Shown here: positions 15,717-24,985 of the stretch, in pieces
How the letters are laid out: each line of letters begins with the position of its first letter
Numbering within the stretch: position 1 is the first letter of the stretch
Assembly: GCF_009659625.1 (NCBI RefSeq)
Contig: NZ_VOIW01000005.1
Location: 310,001-374,000 of the forward strand
Length of the DNA stretch: 64,000 bases
Origin: Pseudomonas haemolytica
GTDB taxonomy: Bacteria > Pseudomonadota > Gammaproteobacteria > Pseudomonadales > Pseudomonadaceae
Reading direction: 5' to 3'
Made by a program: the position numbers and the translations under genes
The notes under the pieces: model-generated
Databases searched by the model: none
What the model was told of the DNA's origin: nothing
What the model saw: the letters and a program-made list of their open reading frames with translations, nothing else

Positions 15717-18281
15717 ATGGAAACGCTCAGCCCTGGTCCCAAGCCTCTTGCGCAGGTAAGCGCCTCCAGCCTAGCGGCAGCACGGGCAGCCTTGCTCGCT
15801 TGGTCGGCATTGTTGTTAGCGATGTTTCTGTTGGTGGGGGTGTTGTTGATCTCCATTGCACACCACCTCAACGTTGATGCCGGTAAACACGCCCGGCTCG
15901 ACATCGACAACGCCTTGATGTCGGATGAAAAGGCCGCGGCTTCTGCGGTCAAGGACTACGCGTTCTGGGGCGATGCCTACCAGCATCTTCACCAGACAAT
16001 CGATGTGGAGTGGGCTTTCGTCCGGCAAAACATCGGCTCTACGTTATTTACCGACCTGGGGTACCAAGGAGTCTTTGTCGTCGATCCCACCGGGCGTACG
16101 GCGTACGCGGTGATTGACGGGCAATTGCAGTCGGTCGCGGCGCAGGATTGGCTGCATTCATCGATCGACACGCTGCTGGTCCAGGCCCGAAAAGCCGCCG
16201 CTGACGGCAAGTCCCTCAGCCGCTTGGTCAACGTTGATGGCGTACCTGCGGTGCTGGCAGCCGCTGCGCTGACCCCGGGCACCGACCCGAACGTGAAGGC
16301 CGCTAGCGGGCCAGCGTCGGTGCTGATCTTCGTTTCCAAGCTGGAGCCGGCACGCCTGGAAGCGCTGGGCCGTGATTTTGGCGTGGAGGGCCTGCGCGTG
16401 GTACCGGCAGGCGTGCGCCCGACAACCGTACCGACCATGGAACTGCGTGACAACGCAGGCTTAGTGCAATGGACCTCAGACGACCCGGGCCAACAACTGT
16501 TGGTCCTGGTGGTGCCGCTGGTCGCGGTCGCCGGTCTGCTATTTGGCCTGATGACCTGGGTCATTCAACGTCGGACCCTCGCAGCGGCGCGGCTCATGGA
16601 CAGCCATTACACAAGCTTGCAAGCCAGCCGTGCGGCCTTGGCGATCAGTGAAGCGCGCTTTCGCGATGTGGCCGAGGCCGCCTCTGACTGGATTTGGGAG
16701 GTCGATGCCGAACTGCGTTTCACCTACCTGTCGGAGCGCTTTGAGGCGATCACCGGTCTCGCCCGGGCGCAGTGCCTGGGGTGTACGGTGGATGAGGTGC
16801 TGACGTCCGAGCAAGGCCCGTTATCTATCTGGTTCAAGGAGCATGCCCATCGCACCCATGCGACCGTGCAATGCAATTACCTGGCAGGCGACGGCCAGGC
16901 ACGCATCTGTCGGCTGTCGGTACGTGAGATACCCGGGCAGGGCTATCGAGGCACCGCCAGCGACATCACTGAAGAAGTCGAATCCCGGCGGCGCATTGAA
17001 TACCTGTCGCAGCACGACGCCTTGACCGGGCTGGCCAACCGCACGCGTATGCAAGAGTTCCTCGAAGGCAAACTCAAGGCCTCACCGACTCTGGAGCGCC
17101 CGTTGGTAATGCTCAGCGTCGATCTTGACCGCTTCAAGCCGGTCAATGACCTACTGGGGCACGCGGCGGGTGATCAGGTGCTCAACGAAGTGTCCCGTCG
17201 CTTGCAAGGCTGCCTGCGGGGCGACGACCTGGTCGCGCGCATTGGCGGGGATGAGTTTGTGCTGGTGGTGGCGAACATGAGCTCTCCCTCGGAGGTGGAG
17301 ACGTTGTGCAGGCGCTTGATCGACTGTATCGAGTTGCCGTTCTCCATTGCCGAGCACGAGGTGTTCATCAGCGCGAGCATCGGTATTGCCATGGCTCCGG
17401 CCGATGCAATCCTCGCTGAAGAGCTGCTGCGCTACGCCGACATTGCTCTCTACGATGCCAAGGACGGCGGCCGCAATACCTGGCGCTTTTATGCCGGCGA
17501 CATGAACGCGCGCATCATTGAGCGGCGCCAACTTGAAAGCGACCTGCGCCACGCGATCAAGAACGAGGAACTGCGCCTGGATTTCCAGCCGCGCTATCGC
17601 ATTGAAGGCACGCGCCTGGCCGGCGCCGAGGCGCTGGTGCGCTGGGAGCATCCGCAGCGTGGGTTGCTGGGGCCGGAGGTGTTTATCCCGATTGCCGAGG
17701 AAACCGGGCTGATCCTGCCGCTGAGTCATTGGGTCTTGCACACGGCGTGTAACGCGGCCACGCATTGGCCTGAAGACATGATGATTTCCGTCAACCTGTC
17801 GCCCACCGAATTCCAGCGCGGGCACCTGGTGGCGCGGGTCAAGTCGGTGCTGGCCGACACCGGCCTGAACCCGGCACGGCTGGAACTGGAGTTGACCGAA
17901 AGTGTGATGCTCAACGACGAGAAGGTCGCCCTCGGCATCATGCAAAACCTCAAGGAGTTGGGCGTACGCTTGCTGATGGATGACTTCGGTACCGGCTATT
18001 CGTCCCTGAGTTACCTGCGCTCATTCCCGTTCGACGGCTTGAAGATCGACCGCAGCTTTGTCGATGGCTTGACGGCCAGCGGCGGCGATCATTCGATCAT
18101 CCAGGCGATCGTCGGCCTGGGGCGGGCGCTGTCGCTGACGGTGACCGCCGAAGGCGTGGAAACCGACGATCAGCTCAACGCATTAAAGGATGTGCAGTGT
18201 GATGAAGCGCAGGGGTTCTATTTGAGCCAGCCGATCGATGCCCAGGCAATCAGTGAGCTGATTGGCAGCCTACCCAAGTAA
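15717..18281 (+). CDS. CHASE4-PAS-GGDEF-EAL c-di-GMP protein
   Basis: 854 residues. Two membrane helices (about 25-50 and 255-283) bracket a periplasmic CHASE4-like domain (DYAFWGDAYQ). A PAS domain follows (EASDWIWEVDAELRFTYLS, about 325-420), then GGDEF (G510-F514 intact, so cyclase-competent) and EAL (E638-L640 intact, with DDFGTGYSSL and TAEGVET, so phosphodiesterase-competent). Both active-site motifs being complete, net activity cannot be predicted. The protein would sense an extracytoplasmic signal and adjust c-di-GMP. It has its own promoter region and no operon partner. Confidence 0.93.
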   Translation: METLSPGPKPLAQVSASSLAAARAALLAWSALLLAMFLLVGVLLISIAHHLNVDAGKHARLDIDNALMSDEKAAASAVKDYAFWGDAYQHLHQTIDVEWAFVRQNIGSTLFTDLGYQGVFVVDPTGRTAYAVIDGQLQSVAAQDWLHSSIDTLLVQARKAAADGKSLSRLVNVDGVPAVLAAAALTPGTDPNVKAASGPASVLIFVSKLEPARLEALGRDFGVEGLRVVPAGVRPTTVPTMELRDNAGLVQWTSDDPGQQLLVLVVPLVAVAGLLFGLMTWVIQRRTLAAARLMDSHYTSLQASRAALAISEARFRDVAEAASDWIWEVDAELRFTYLSERFEAITGLARAQCLGCTVDEVLTSEQGPLSIWFKEHAHRTHATVQCNYLAGDGQARICRLSVREIPGQGYRGTASDITEEVESRRRIEYLSQHDALTGLANRTRMQEFLEGKLKASPTLERPLVMLSVDLDRFKPVNDLLGHAAGDQVLNEVSRRLQGCLRGDDLVARIGGDEFVLVVANMSSPSEVETLCRRLIDCIELPFSIAEHEVFISASIGIAMAPADAILAEELLRYADIALYDAKDGGRNTWRFYAGDMNARIIERRQLESDLRHAIKNEELRLDFQPRYRIEGTRLAGAEALVRWEHPQRGLLGPEVFIPIAEETGLILPLSHWVLHTACNAATHWPEDMMISVNLSPTEFQRGHLVARVKSVLADTGLNPARLELELTESVMLNDEKVALGIMQNLKELGVRLLMDDFGTGYSSLSYLRSFPFDGLKIDRSFVDGLTASGGDHSIIQAIVGLGRALSLTVTAEGVETDDQLNALKDVQCDEAQGFYLSQPIDAQAISELIGSLPK

Positions 18282-18395
18282 GCTTCCTCGCCACAGCGGA
18301 TGGCAGCATTCTAGACGCATTTTGTTACTAACCAAGCGCCTGAAAATACTTGGCTGTAGTGGCAAATAGGGACAAAACCGCGGTTTGCCACTCAA

Positions 18396-18413
18396 TTTTC
18401 ATAAAAATGTAAC
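18396..18413 (+). promoter_or_regulatory. Pho box upstream of pstS
   Basis: TTTTCAT, AAAA, ATGTAAC fits the PhoB direct-repeat consensus CTGTCAT-AAAA-CTGTCAT in about 13 of 18 positions, 48 bp before the pstS start codon. It implies PhoB activation under phosphate limitation. Confidence 0.6.
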
Positions 18414-18461
18414 AACCCTGCTGCACAGTTCGGGAGCCCGTCACCACAACGAGTTCCTTTA

Positions 18462-19493
18462 ATGAAAAGCTTGATGAAGTCTGCAGCACTGGCCGTTACG
18501 GTTTCTCTGTGTGCCTCCTCCGTGACATTTGCCGCCGAAAGCGTGCGCCTCACCGGTTCCGGCGCCAGCTTCCCTGCACCGATCTACCTCACATGGTTCA
18601 AGGATTTCAGCAAGAAGACCGCTGGCGTCACGGTGGATTATCAATCCAAGGGCAGCGGCGCAGGTGTGCAGGACTTCCTGAATAAAACCGTCGATTTCGC
18701 CGCCAGTGACTCGGCCATGAAAGACGAAGACATCGCCAAGGTGGCTGAAGGCGTGCAGTTGCTGCCGATGACCGCGGGGGAAATCGTGCTGGCGTATAAC
18801 CTGCCGGGCAATCCCAAGGGGCTCAAGCTGCCACGCGATGTTTACTCCAATATCTTCCTGGGCAAGATCACCCGGTGGAACGACCCACAGATCGTTGCCG
18901 CCAACCCGGACCTGAAGCTGACCGACACGCCGATCACCGTGGTGGTGCGTGCAGATTCCAGCGGCACCACGGCGGTATTCACCAAGCACCTGGCGACCAT
19001 CAACCCTGAGTTCAAACAGGCGCTGGGGGAGGGCAATACCGTCAATTGGCCGGCCAGCGACAAGTTCATCAAGTCGCCCAAGAACGATGGCGTGACCGCC
19101 ACCGTGCGTCAGACTCCGGGCGCTATTGGCTACATCGAATACGGCTTCGCCAAACTGGCCAAGGTTGACTTTGCCCAGTTGCAGAACAAGGCCGGCCAGT
19201 ATGTGGTGCCGAACGCCGAGAGCGGTGCCGAGGCCCTGGCGGCGGTGAAAATGCCGGAAAGCCTGGTGGCCTGGTTGCCGGACCCGGACGGTGCCAAGTC
19301 CTATCCGATCACTTCCTACACCTGGATGATCTTCCGCAAGGACAACGGTAACCCGGCCAAGGCCAAGGCCATGCGCGAAATGGTCGAGTACAGCCTGACC
19401 GAGGGGCAGAAAATCGCTGACTCGATGGGGTATATCCCGCTGCCGCAATCGGTCGTCGATCAGGTGCGCAAAGCGTCCGCCAACATCCAGTAA
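18462..19493 (+). CDS. pstS: Phosphate ABC transporter, binding protein
   Basis: 343 residues with a signal peptide (about 1-24, ending TFA) and the PstS hallmarks GSGASFPAPIY, GSGAGVQDF and RADSSGTTAVFTK that bind phosphate. It delivers phosphate to PstCA in the inner membrane. The size and sequence are of the enterobacterial PstS type. It heads a pstSCAB operon whose Pho box lies upstream. GATGACCGCGG-type codon usage is uniform with the neighbours. Confidence 0.95.
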   Translation: MKSLMKSAALAVTVSLCASSVTFAAESVRLTGSGASFPAPIYLTWFKDFSKKTAGVTVDYQSKGSGAGVQDFLNKTVDFAASDSAMKDEDIAKVAEGVQLLPMTAGEIVLAYNLPGNPKGLKLPRDVYSNIFLGKITRWNDPQIVAANPDLKLTDTPITVVVRADSSGTTAVFTKHLATINPEFKQALGEGNTVNWPASDKFIKSPKNDGVTATVRQTPGAIGYIEYGFAKLAKVDFAQLQNKAGQYVVPNAESGAEALAAVKMPESLVAWLPDPDGAKSYPITSYTWMIFRKDNGNPAKAKAMREMVEYSLTEGQKIADSMGYIPLPQSVVDQVRKASANIQ

Positions 19494-19568
19494 CACCCGT
19501 GAGGCCGCTCTCGGCGTGTGCTGCCAGCCATGCCGGGAGCGTTTCCCCCCTTGTTCCGGAATTAGCCA

Positions 19569-20537
19569 ATGATCAAACCTTTCGTCGTACCGGTTAACCC
19601 GGATTCTGCCTGCCAACCGCCCTCCACAAAGGATTTCCTGGTTGATCGCACCTTCCGGGCGCTTGCGCGAATTGGGGTGGTACTGATTCTGGCGTTGGTC
19701 GTCGCCTTGGTATTCGAGGTGGGACGCAAGGCCCTTCCGGGTATGGAGAAGCACGGGTTCGACGTGCTTTTTGGCAGTGTCTGGGACGTTAACCAAGGCA
19801 AGTACGGCATTTTGCCGGCCATTTGGGGCACGCTCTACAGCGCCTTGATTGCGCTGCTGATTGCCGGCGTTTTCGGCGTCAGCATGGCGATTTTCCTGAC
19901 CCAGGATTTCCTGCCGGCGAAGCTGGCGGCCGTATTTCGTACCATCGTCGAATTGCTCGCGGCCATCCCAAGCGTGGTGTATGGCCTGTGGGGCATCTAC
20001 GTGGTGATCCCGGCCATTCGGCCACTGACCACCTGGTTGAACAGCGAGTTGGGTTGGATACCGTTTTTTGGCACCTCCTTGAGTGGCCCGGGGCTGCTTC
20101 CGGCGGCGCTGGTGCTGGCGATCATGATTCTGCCGACGATTGCCGCCGTTTCCCAGGACGCGCTGACCAGCGTGCCGATGAAAACCAAGCAGGCCGCCTA
20201 TGGCATGGGCACCACTCACTGGGAAGCGATTCTCAAGGTGATGGTGCCATCCGCCGCCACCGGCATTTTCGGTTCCCTGGTGCTCGGCCTGGGTCGCGCC
20301 CTGGGTGAAACCATGGCCCTGGCGATGTTGGTGGGCAACGCGAACAACATTTCGCTTTCGCTGTTCGCACCGGCCAATACTTTGGCTGCCTTGTTAGCGC
20401 TGAACTTCCCCGAAGCCGGACCCAACGAGATCGAAGTGTTGATGTACGCGGCTCTCGTGCTGATGTTCATCACGCTGCTGGTGAACGTCCTTGGCTCCAT
20501 GATCATGCTCTACGCCCAGCGGGGTACTAAACAATGA
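19569..20537 (+). CDS. pstC: Phosphate ABC transporter permease PstC
   Basis: 322 residues with about six transmembrane helices and the permease EAA-type loop (AAYGMGTTHWEAILKVMVPS) that contacts PstB. The ATG follows GGAATTAG. It starts 75 bp after pstS and overlaps pstA by four bases (ATGA), consistent with one operon. Shorter than the very long PstC of the canonical Pseudomonas pst locus. Confidence 0.94.
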   Translation: MIKPFVVPVNPDSACQPPSTKDFLVDRTFRALARIGVVLILALVVALVFEVGRKALPGMEKHGFDVLFGSVWDVNQGKYGILPAIWGTLYSALIALLIAGVFGVSMAIFLTQDFLPAKLAAVFRTIVELLAAIPSVVYGLWGIYVVIPAIRPLTTWLNSELGWIPFFGTSLSGPGLLPAALVLAIMILPTIAAVSQDALTSVPMKTKQAAYGMGTTHWEAILKVMVPSAATGIFGSLVLGLGRALGETMALAMLVGNANNISLSLFAPANTLAALLALNFPEAGPNEIEVLMYAALVLMFITLLVNVLGSMIMLYAQRGTKQ

Positions 20538-21427
20538 CTAACCTCACGTCCCCTGTCAGCGCGGTGCCGAGCCTGCAGCGCAAGTTCGAAGGGCGCGCGT
20601 TGCGCAGCCTGGTATTGACCACGCTGGTCTGGCTCGGCGCGCTGCTCGCCAGCGTGCCGCTGATTTCCGTGCTCTACATGCTGATCACCCGTGGCGGCGC
20701 ACGCCTGAGCCTGGAGGTGTTCACCGAACTGCCGCCCACCGGCTTCGAGACCGGCGGCGGTTTCGGCAACGCGATGGCAGGCACCTTTGTGATGGTCGGT
20801 ATCGCTGCCGCCATCGCGGTGCCGGTCGGCATCATGGCCGCCATCTTCCTGGCCGAACTGGGGCCGGACAGCAAACTGGCGAACACCGCACGCTTTGCCG
20901 CCAAGATGCTCACAGGCCTGCCGTCGATCCTGGCCGGGGTGTTTGCCTATGCGCTGGTGGTGATGACCACCGGTACCTACTCGGCACCCGCGGGCGGCGT
21001 GGCCCTCGCGGTACTGATGCTGCCGATTGTCGTGCTGACCGCTGAAGAGTCGATGCGCATGGTGCCCAAGGTCATGAAAGACGCCGCGTACGGCATGGGC
21101 TGCACCCGTTCGCAGGTTATCTGGAAAATCATCTTGCCCACCGGCCTGCCGGCGATCCTCACGGGCGTGATGCTCGCCGTGGCACGTGCTGCGGGCGAAA
21201 CCGCGCCGCTGTTGTTTACCGCGCTGTTCAGCAACTACTGGATCTACCACGACGGCGACCTGGCGGTCATGAACCCGACAGCCTCCCTGGCCGTGCTGAT
21301 CTACAACTTCTCCGGCATGCCTTTCGACAACCAGCTTGAGCTCGCCTGGGCGGCCTCGTTGGTGTTGGTGATGATCGTGCTGGTCGTCAATATCGTCAGC
21401 CGTATCTTCGGCAAGCCCAAGTATTAA
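20534..21427 (+). CDS. pstA: Phosphate ABC transporter permease PstA
   Basis: 297 residues, about six transmembrane helices, with the EAA loop (AAYGMGCTRSQVIWKIILPT) and the GLPSILAGVFAY segment conserved in PstA. The start codon overlaps the pstC stop. Forms the translocation channel with PstC. Confidence 0.94.
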   Translation: MTNLTSPVSAVPSLQRKFEGRALRSLVLTTLVWLGALLASVPLISVLYMLITRGGARLSLEVFTELPPTGFETGGGFGNAMAGTFVMVGIAAAIAVPVGIMAAIFLAELGPDSKLANTARFAAKMLTGLPSILAGVFAYALVVMTTGTYSAPAGGVALAVLMLPIVVLTAEESMRMVPKVMKDAAYGMGCTRSQVIWKIILPTGLPAILTGVMLAVARAAGETAPLLFTALFSNYWIYHDGDLAVMNPTASLAVLIYNFSGMPFDNQLELAWAASLVLVMIVLVVNIVSRIFGKPKY

Positions 21428-21446
21428 GAACGGGAGCATCTGAATT

Positions 21447-22265
21447 TTGAACGTATCAACTGCGCAAATAGCCGCTCCGTTTGTCACCCAGGCGCCTGTG
21501 GTCATGGACTGCAAGCTGGACCGGATCTTTTACGGCAACTTCATGGCGGTGCGTGACAGCCATGTGCCGATTGAAAAAAACAAGATCACCGGTTTCATCG
21601 GTCCTTCGGGCTGCGGCAAAAGCACGGTACTGCGCAGCCTCAACCGCATGAATGATCTGGTGAAGGGCTTTCGCTTCGAGGGCCACGTGCACTTCCTCGG
21701 CCAGGATGTGTATGGCAAGGGCGTCGACCCAGTGGTGGTACGCCGCTACATCGGCATGGTGTTCCAGCAGCCCAACCCGTTTTCCATGAGCATCTTCGAC
21801 AACGTCGCCTTCGGCCTGCGCCTGAACCGCTACAAAGGCGACCTGGGCGACCGCGTCAAGCACGCCCTGCAAGGCGCTGCGCTATGGGATGAGGTCAAGG
21901 ACAAGCTCAAGGTCAGCGGCTTGTCGCTCTCCGGTGGCCAGCAGCAACGGCTGTGTATTGCCCGCGCTATCGCCACCGAGCCGGAAGTGTTGCTGCTGGA
22001 TGAGCCGTGTTCGGCACTCGACCCAATCGCTACCCGCCGAGTCGAGGAGCTGATGGTGGAGTTGAAGAAGGACTACACCATCGCCCTGGTGACCCACAAC
22101 ATGCAGCAGGCCATCCGCGTGGCCGACACCACGGCGTTTTTCTCGGTGGATATTTCCCAGGGCACGCGCACCGGCTATCTGGTTGAGATGGGCCCGACCA
22201 CTCAGGTGTTTGGCAACCCACGGGAAAAAATGACCGAGGATTACATCAGCGGCAAATTCAGCTGA
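21447..22265 (+). CDS. pstB: Phosphate ABC transporter ATPase PstB
   Basis: 272 residues: Walker A GPSGCGKST, Q-loop VFQQPNPF, signature LSGGQQQR, Walker B VLLLDEPCSALD, switch THN. The start is taken as TTG 21447, which follows GGGAG at about 10 bases; an ATG at 21504 would shorten it by 19 residues. Energises PstCA. No phoU follows; instead two genes of unknown role come next. Confidence 0.93.
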   Translation: MNVSTAQIAAPFVTQAPVVMDCKLDRIFYGNFMAVRDSHVPIEKNKITGFIGPSGCGKSTVLRSLNRMNDLVKGFRFEGHVHFLGQDVYGKGVDPVVVRRYIGMVFQQPNPFSMSIFDNVAFGLRLNRYKGDLGDRVKHALQGAALWDEVKDKLKVSGLSLSGGQQQRLCIARAIATEPEVLLLDEPCSALDPIATRRVEELMVELKKDYTIALVTHNMQQAIRVADTTAFFSVDISQGTRTGYLVEMGPTTQVFGNPREKMTEDYISGKFS

Positions 22266-22320
22266 GCAATCAATATTCGATAAAGGCTGCACCTGTGCCA
22301 ACGTCTTCCCGGGAATATCA

Positions 22321-23019
22321 ATGTCTGTAACGCATCGTCTTGATTTGTCAGCGATTGAACGCGCTCTACGTAAAGTGCAGAGCCGCTTTGCCGAGCTCAG
22401 TACGCAGTTTACCGAGCCGCGCGACCCCTTGACCGACGAAGTGCTGCTCAATGTGCTTGAGGGTTATGCGCTGATTGACGACTATGTGGCCCGGGGTGTC
22501 GACCTGTTTGATCTTCATCAGTTGAACCTGATGCTGGAGATCAACGCCACGGTGCTGTGCGGTCGAGACCCGGCGCGCCGGGTGGAATACGCCCAGCACC
22601 TGGCCGCTACCGAAGAGCACTTCTTCAACAATGTTGAGGGTGGCATCAAGGACTTGTTCAATTGGTACAGCGCGTACCGCAGCGAGTCAGTCTGGAAGCG
22701 TGCGGCGGGTGTTTATGTGCGCATTCTTAGCAAGCCGCAGTTGTTCATCGAAGGCAACAATCGCAGCGGCTCGCTGATCGTCAGCTACCTGCTGATGCGC
22801 GCCGGTTTGCCGCCGTTCGTGCTGACACTGGAAAATGCCGAGGGCTACTTCAACCCGTCCTCGGTGATCCGCAACTCGGCCAAGCATGGCGTCAAGGCGT
22901 TGTATGAATTGCCCAAGATCAAGAAAAAGTACGCGGCTTTCCTGGAGGAACAGGCACCTGATCCAAAGGCGTTTTTCTTGAGCGACACACCGCAGCCCAT
23001 CTATCAGGGAGGCCACTGA
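22321..23019 (+). CDS. Fic-like protein with degenerate active site
   Basis: 232 residues, mostly helical. Residues 140-151 read QLFIEGNNRSGS, which aligns with the Fic motif HPFx(D/E)GNGRxxR: the catalytic His is replaced by Gln, the second Gly by Asn and the final Arg by Ser. The helices around it (WKRAAGVYVRILS before; LIVSYLLMRAGLPPFVL after) also fit a Fic fold. It is therefore probably unable to AMPylate and may bind a nucleotide or a partner. It begins 55 bp after pstB and shares its last base with the next start codon, so it belongs to the pst operon. Confidence 0.7.
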   Translation: MSVTHRLDLSAIERALRKVQSRFAELSTQFTEPRDPLTDEVLLNVLEGYALIDDYVARGVDLFDLHQLNLMLEINATVLCGRDPARRVEYAQHLAATEEHFFNNVEGGIKDLFNWYSAYRSESVWKRAAGVYVRILSKPQLFIEGNNRSGSLIVSYLLMRAGLPPFVLTLENAEGYFNPSSVIRNSAKHGVKALYELPKIKKKYAAFLEEQAPDPKAFFLSDTPQPIYQGGH

Positions 23020-23645
23020 TGCGTTGGTATCCAACACTTGCGGGCAAATGCCGAACGTCCGCCAGCCGAGTCGTACAAGCCTTATCCACGCGCGCGCTCA
23101 CGCGCCCGCGCATACGTATTTCGTTTGATATCGATGACACGCTGGCCTGCCAACTCCATCACTCCGCCGTCGAAAGCAGCTGGCTCCCAGCCTGCGCCCA
23201 TCGCTGGTGGGGCGAGCCGCTGCGTATCGGCACCCGTTCCCTGACCCGCGAACTGCGGCGCCAGGGCTGCAGTATCTGGGTCTACACCTCGTCCGGTCGG
23301 GCGCCTTCCTACATCAGGCGTTGGTTGATGCTGTACGGTATCCGGGTTGACGGGGTGGTTAACAGTGTTTTGCACAACGACGCCCTCACTGCGCACGGGC
23401 TAGCCAATACACCGTCGAAATTTCCCCCGGCCTTCGATATCGATTTGCATGTGGATGATTCAGAGGGTGTGCGCATTGAAGGGGATGATCACGGTTTTCG
23501 CGTAGTCGTGGTTGACCCGCAGGATGAGCAGTGGGCGCAGCGAGTGCTCGATGCGGTCGCGGGGGTTCAGGCGCAACTGGTCAGGCAGCAAATGCCCCGA
23601 TATAGGGAGCCTGTGCAGCGAGGTGCAGAAGCTTTTTCTTCTTGA
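23019..23645 (+). CDS. HAD-like hydrolase
   Basis: 208 residues. HAD motif I is ISFDIDDTLA (D37, D39, T41), motif II is VYTSSGR, and HVDDSEG near residue 150 resembles motif IV. HAD proteins are mostly phosphatases; the substrate is unknown. The ATG overlaps the stop of the Fic-like gene (TGATG), so the two proteins are translationally coupled and could act together. The N-terminal 30 residues are basic and Ser/Arg-rich. Location after pstSCAB suggests a phosphate-starvation function. Confidence 0.7.
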   Translation: MRWYPTLAGKCRTSASRVVQALSTRALTRPRIRISFDIDDTLACQLHHSAVESSWLPACAHRWWGEPLRIGTRSLTRELRRQGCSIWVYTSSGRAPSYIRRWLMLYGIRVDGVVNSVLHNDALTAHGLANTPSKFPPAFDIDLHVDDSEGVRIEGDDHGFRVVVVDPQDEQWAQRVLDAVAGVQAQLVRQQMPRYREPVQRGAEAFSS

Positions 23646-23673
23646 ACTCCAGATTTCGCCGTATCGCGATTCT

Positions 23674-24123
23674 TCACTTGCTGCTAGCCATCATGTGCTT
23701 ACTGCGCATGACTGCGGCTCGATCAGGCCGAAATCGCTCAATGCTGCGTGGGCAAGCGATTCCAGGGGCGGTGCCAGTGCGAAGGCTCTCTTCGAGGGTT
23801 CGCTTTAGCATCAACAACTCCTCACGCTGCACTTTTAGCGTGGTTTCGATTTGCTCTATCTCCTCCAGACGTACATTGATCTGCTCCAGAGTGAGGGATT
23901 TGGAGCAGCTCCCGTCATGAAGGAAAAGGCTACGAATGGTATCGAGAGAAAAGCCCAGTCTTTGCGCGTGGATCACGACTTCCAAGCGTTTAATGGTGGA
24001 TTCGCTGTAATGGCGATAGTTGTTCATGTCGCGCGTGGGAGCGTCCAGCAGACCTTGCTCCTCGTAGTACCGTATTGCCGAAGCAGCAAGGCCTGTACGT
24101 CGCGCAATCTCGCCTATCTTCAT
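23674..24123 (-). CDS. MerR-family regulator
   Basis: 149 residues with an N-terminal MerR helix-turn-helix (MKIGEIARRTGLAASAIRYYEEQGLL) and a long dimerisation coiled coil (LEEIEQIETTLKVQREELLMLKRTLEESL). Cysteines occur singly at about 75 and in GIACPRS, not as the SoxR iron-sulfur cluster pattern, so the inducer is unknown. The ATG at 24123 has GAAGG upstream. It is divergent from a nitroreductase gene and a MerR-type dyad lies between, making that gene the likely target. Confidence 0.88.
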   Translation of the reverse strand: MKIGEIARRTGLAASAIRYYEEQGLLDAPTRDMNNYRHYSESTIKRLEVVIHAQRLGFSLDTIRSLFLHDGSCSKSLTLEQINVRLEEIEQIETTLKVQREELLMLKRTLEESLRTGTAPGIACPRSIERFRPDRAAVMRSKHMMASSK

Positions 24124-24130
24124 TTTTTGC

Positions 24131-24160
24131 TTGACCTTCAAGTTGACTTTAATCGGCAGT
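24131..24160 (+). promoter_or_regulatory. MerR-type operator/promoter
   Basis: TTGACC is followed by CTTCAAGTTGACTTTAA, whose centre AAGT-TG-ACTT is an inverted repeat like those of SoxR/MerR-family operators, located in an overlong spacer before CAGTAT. A long spacer with an internal dyad is the usual MerR activation layout. It sits between the divergent regulator and nitroreductase genes. Confidence 0.55.
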
Positions 24161-24234
24161 ATAAGCCGGAGCGTAATCCGGAAGAAATCGGATTGGGCTC
24201 AATGAAGACCGTTGAACTACGTGGGATATGAAGA

Positions 24235-24873
24235 ATGAGCAAGATAACCGAGCTGCTGAATTGGCGTTATGCGACGAAAAGTTACGATTCGTCCAAGACA
24301 GTACCTGCTGAAAAACTGGAACGAATTCTGGAGGCGGTACGACTGACGGCGACGTCGAGCGGGCTGCAGCCATTTGAATTGCTGGTGGTGACCAACCCGC
24401 AAATTCGCGAAAAGATTAAGGCGGTCAGCTGGAACCAGTCCCAGGTTACCGACTGCTCTCATTTACTGGTGTTCGCCGCCTGGGATGACATCACGCCTGA
24501 GCGTGTCAACATGATGTTCGACCTGACCAACACGGTACGCGCTACTGTCAACCAAGGTTGGGAAGACTACCGTCAAATGCTTCTCGGTATAGTCGCCGAG
24601 CGTGGACAGGAGGCCAATTATCAAGCCGCTGCGCGTCAAGCCTATATTGGCCTGGGCTCGGCTTTAATCGCCGCGGCATTCGAGGAAGTCGACGCGACGC
24701 CCATGGAAGGTTTCGACCCATCGGCTGTCGATGACATTCTGGGGTTGGGAGCCAGGCATCTGCGCAGTGTGGTGCTCTTGCCTCTGGGGTACCGGGCAGC
24801 AGAGTCTGACTGGCTGGTAACCCTGAAAAAAGTACGGCGGTCTCGCGAGAATTTCGTAACCGAAATCAACTAG
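24235..24873 (+). CDS. Nitroreductase-family NAD(P)H oxidoreductase
   Basis: 212 residues of the FMN-dependent nitroreductase family (NfsB-like): start ITELLNWRYATKSYD, LTATSSGLQPFELLVV for FMN binding, and GLGARHLRSVVLLPLGY near the end. Such enzymes reduce quinones, nitro compounds or other electrophiles. ATG 24235 is placed after AAGAATG-like weak Shine-Dalgarno sequence. Divergent MerR regulation suggests induction by an electrophile or quinone. Confidence 0.92.
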   Translation: MSKITELLNWRYATKSYDSSKTVPAEKLERILEAVRLTATSSGLQPFELLVVTNPQIREKIKAVSWNQSQVTDCSHLLVFAAWDDITPERVNMMFDLTNTVRATVNQGWEDYRQMLLGIVAERGQEANYQAAARQAYIGLGSALIAAAFEEVDATPMEGFDPSAVDDILGLGARHLRSVVLLPLGYRAAESDWLVTLKKVRRSRENFVTEIN

Positions 24874-24985
24874 GGAGAACGTGCAGCCACCCCAGATTGC
24901 GGCGATTAATCTAAGTATTTGATCGTGAGTTCCTTTCCAATCACTGATCCACTTTCCATTGTAGTGGACCAGTGACCGTTTTCGG

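Noticed and set aside
16821..17945. Minus-strand frames inside the GGDEF/EAL gene
   Set aside because: Antisense shadows of conserved GGDEF and EAL coding sequence with no ribosome binding sites.
18459..20219. 586-codon minus-strand open frame opposite pstS/pstC
   Set aside because: Rich in His, Gln, Arg and Gly as expected from the reverse complement of GC-rich pst genes; no domain, no ribosome binding site, and the plus-strand genes are certain.
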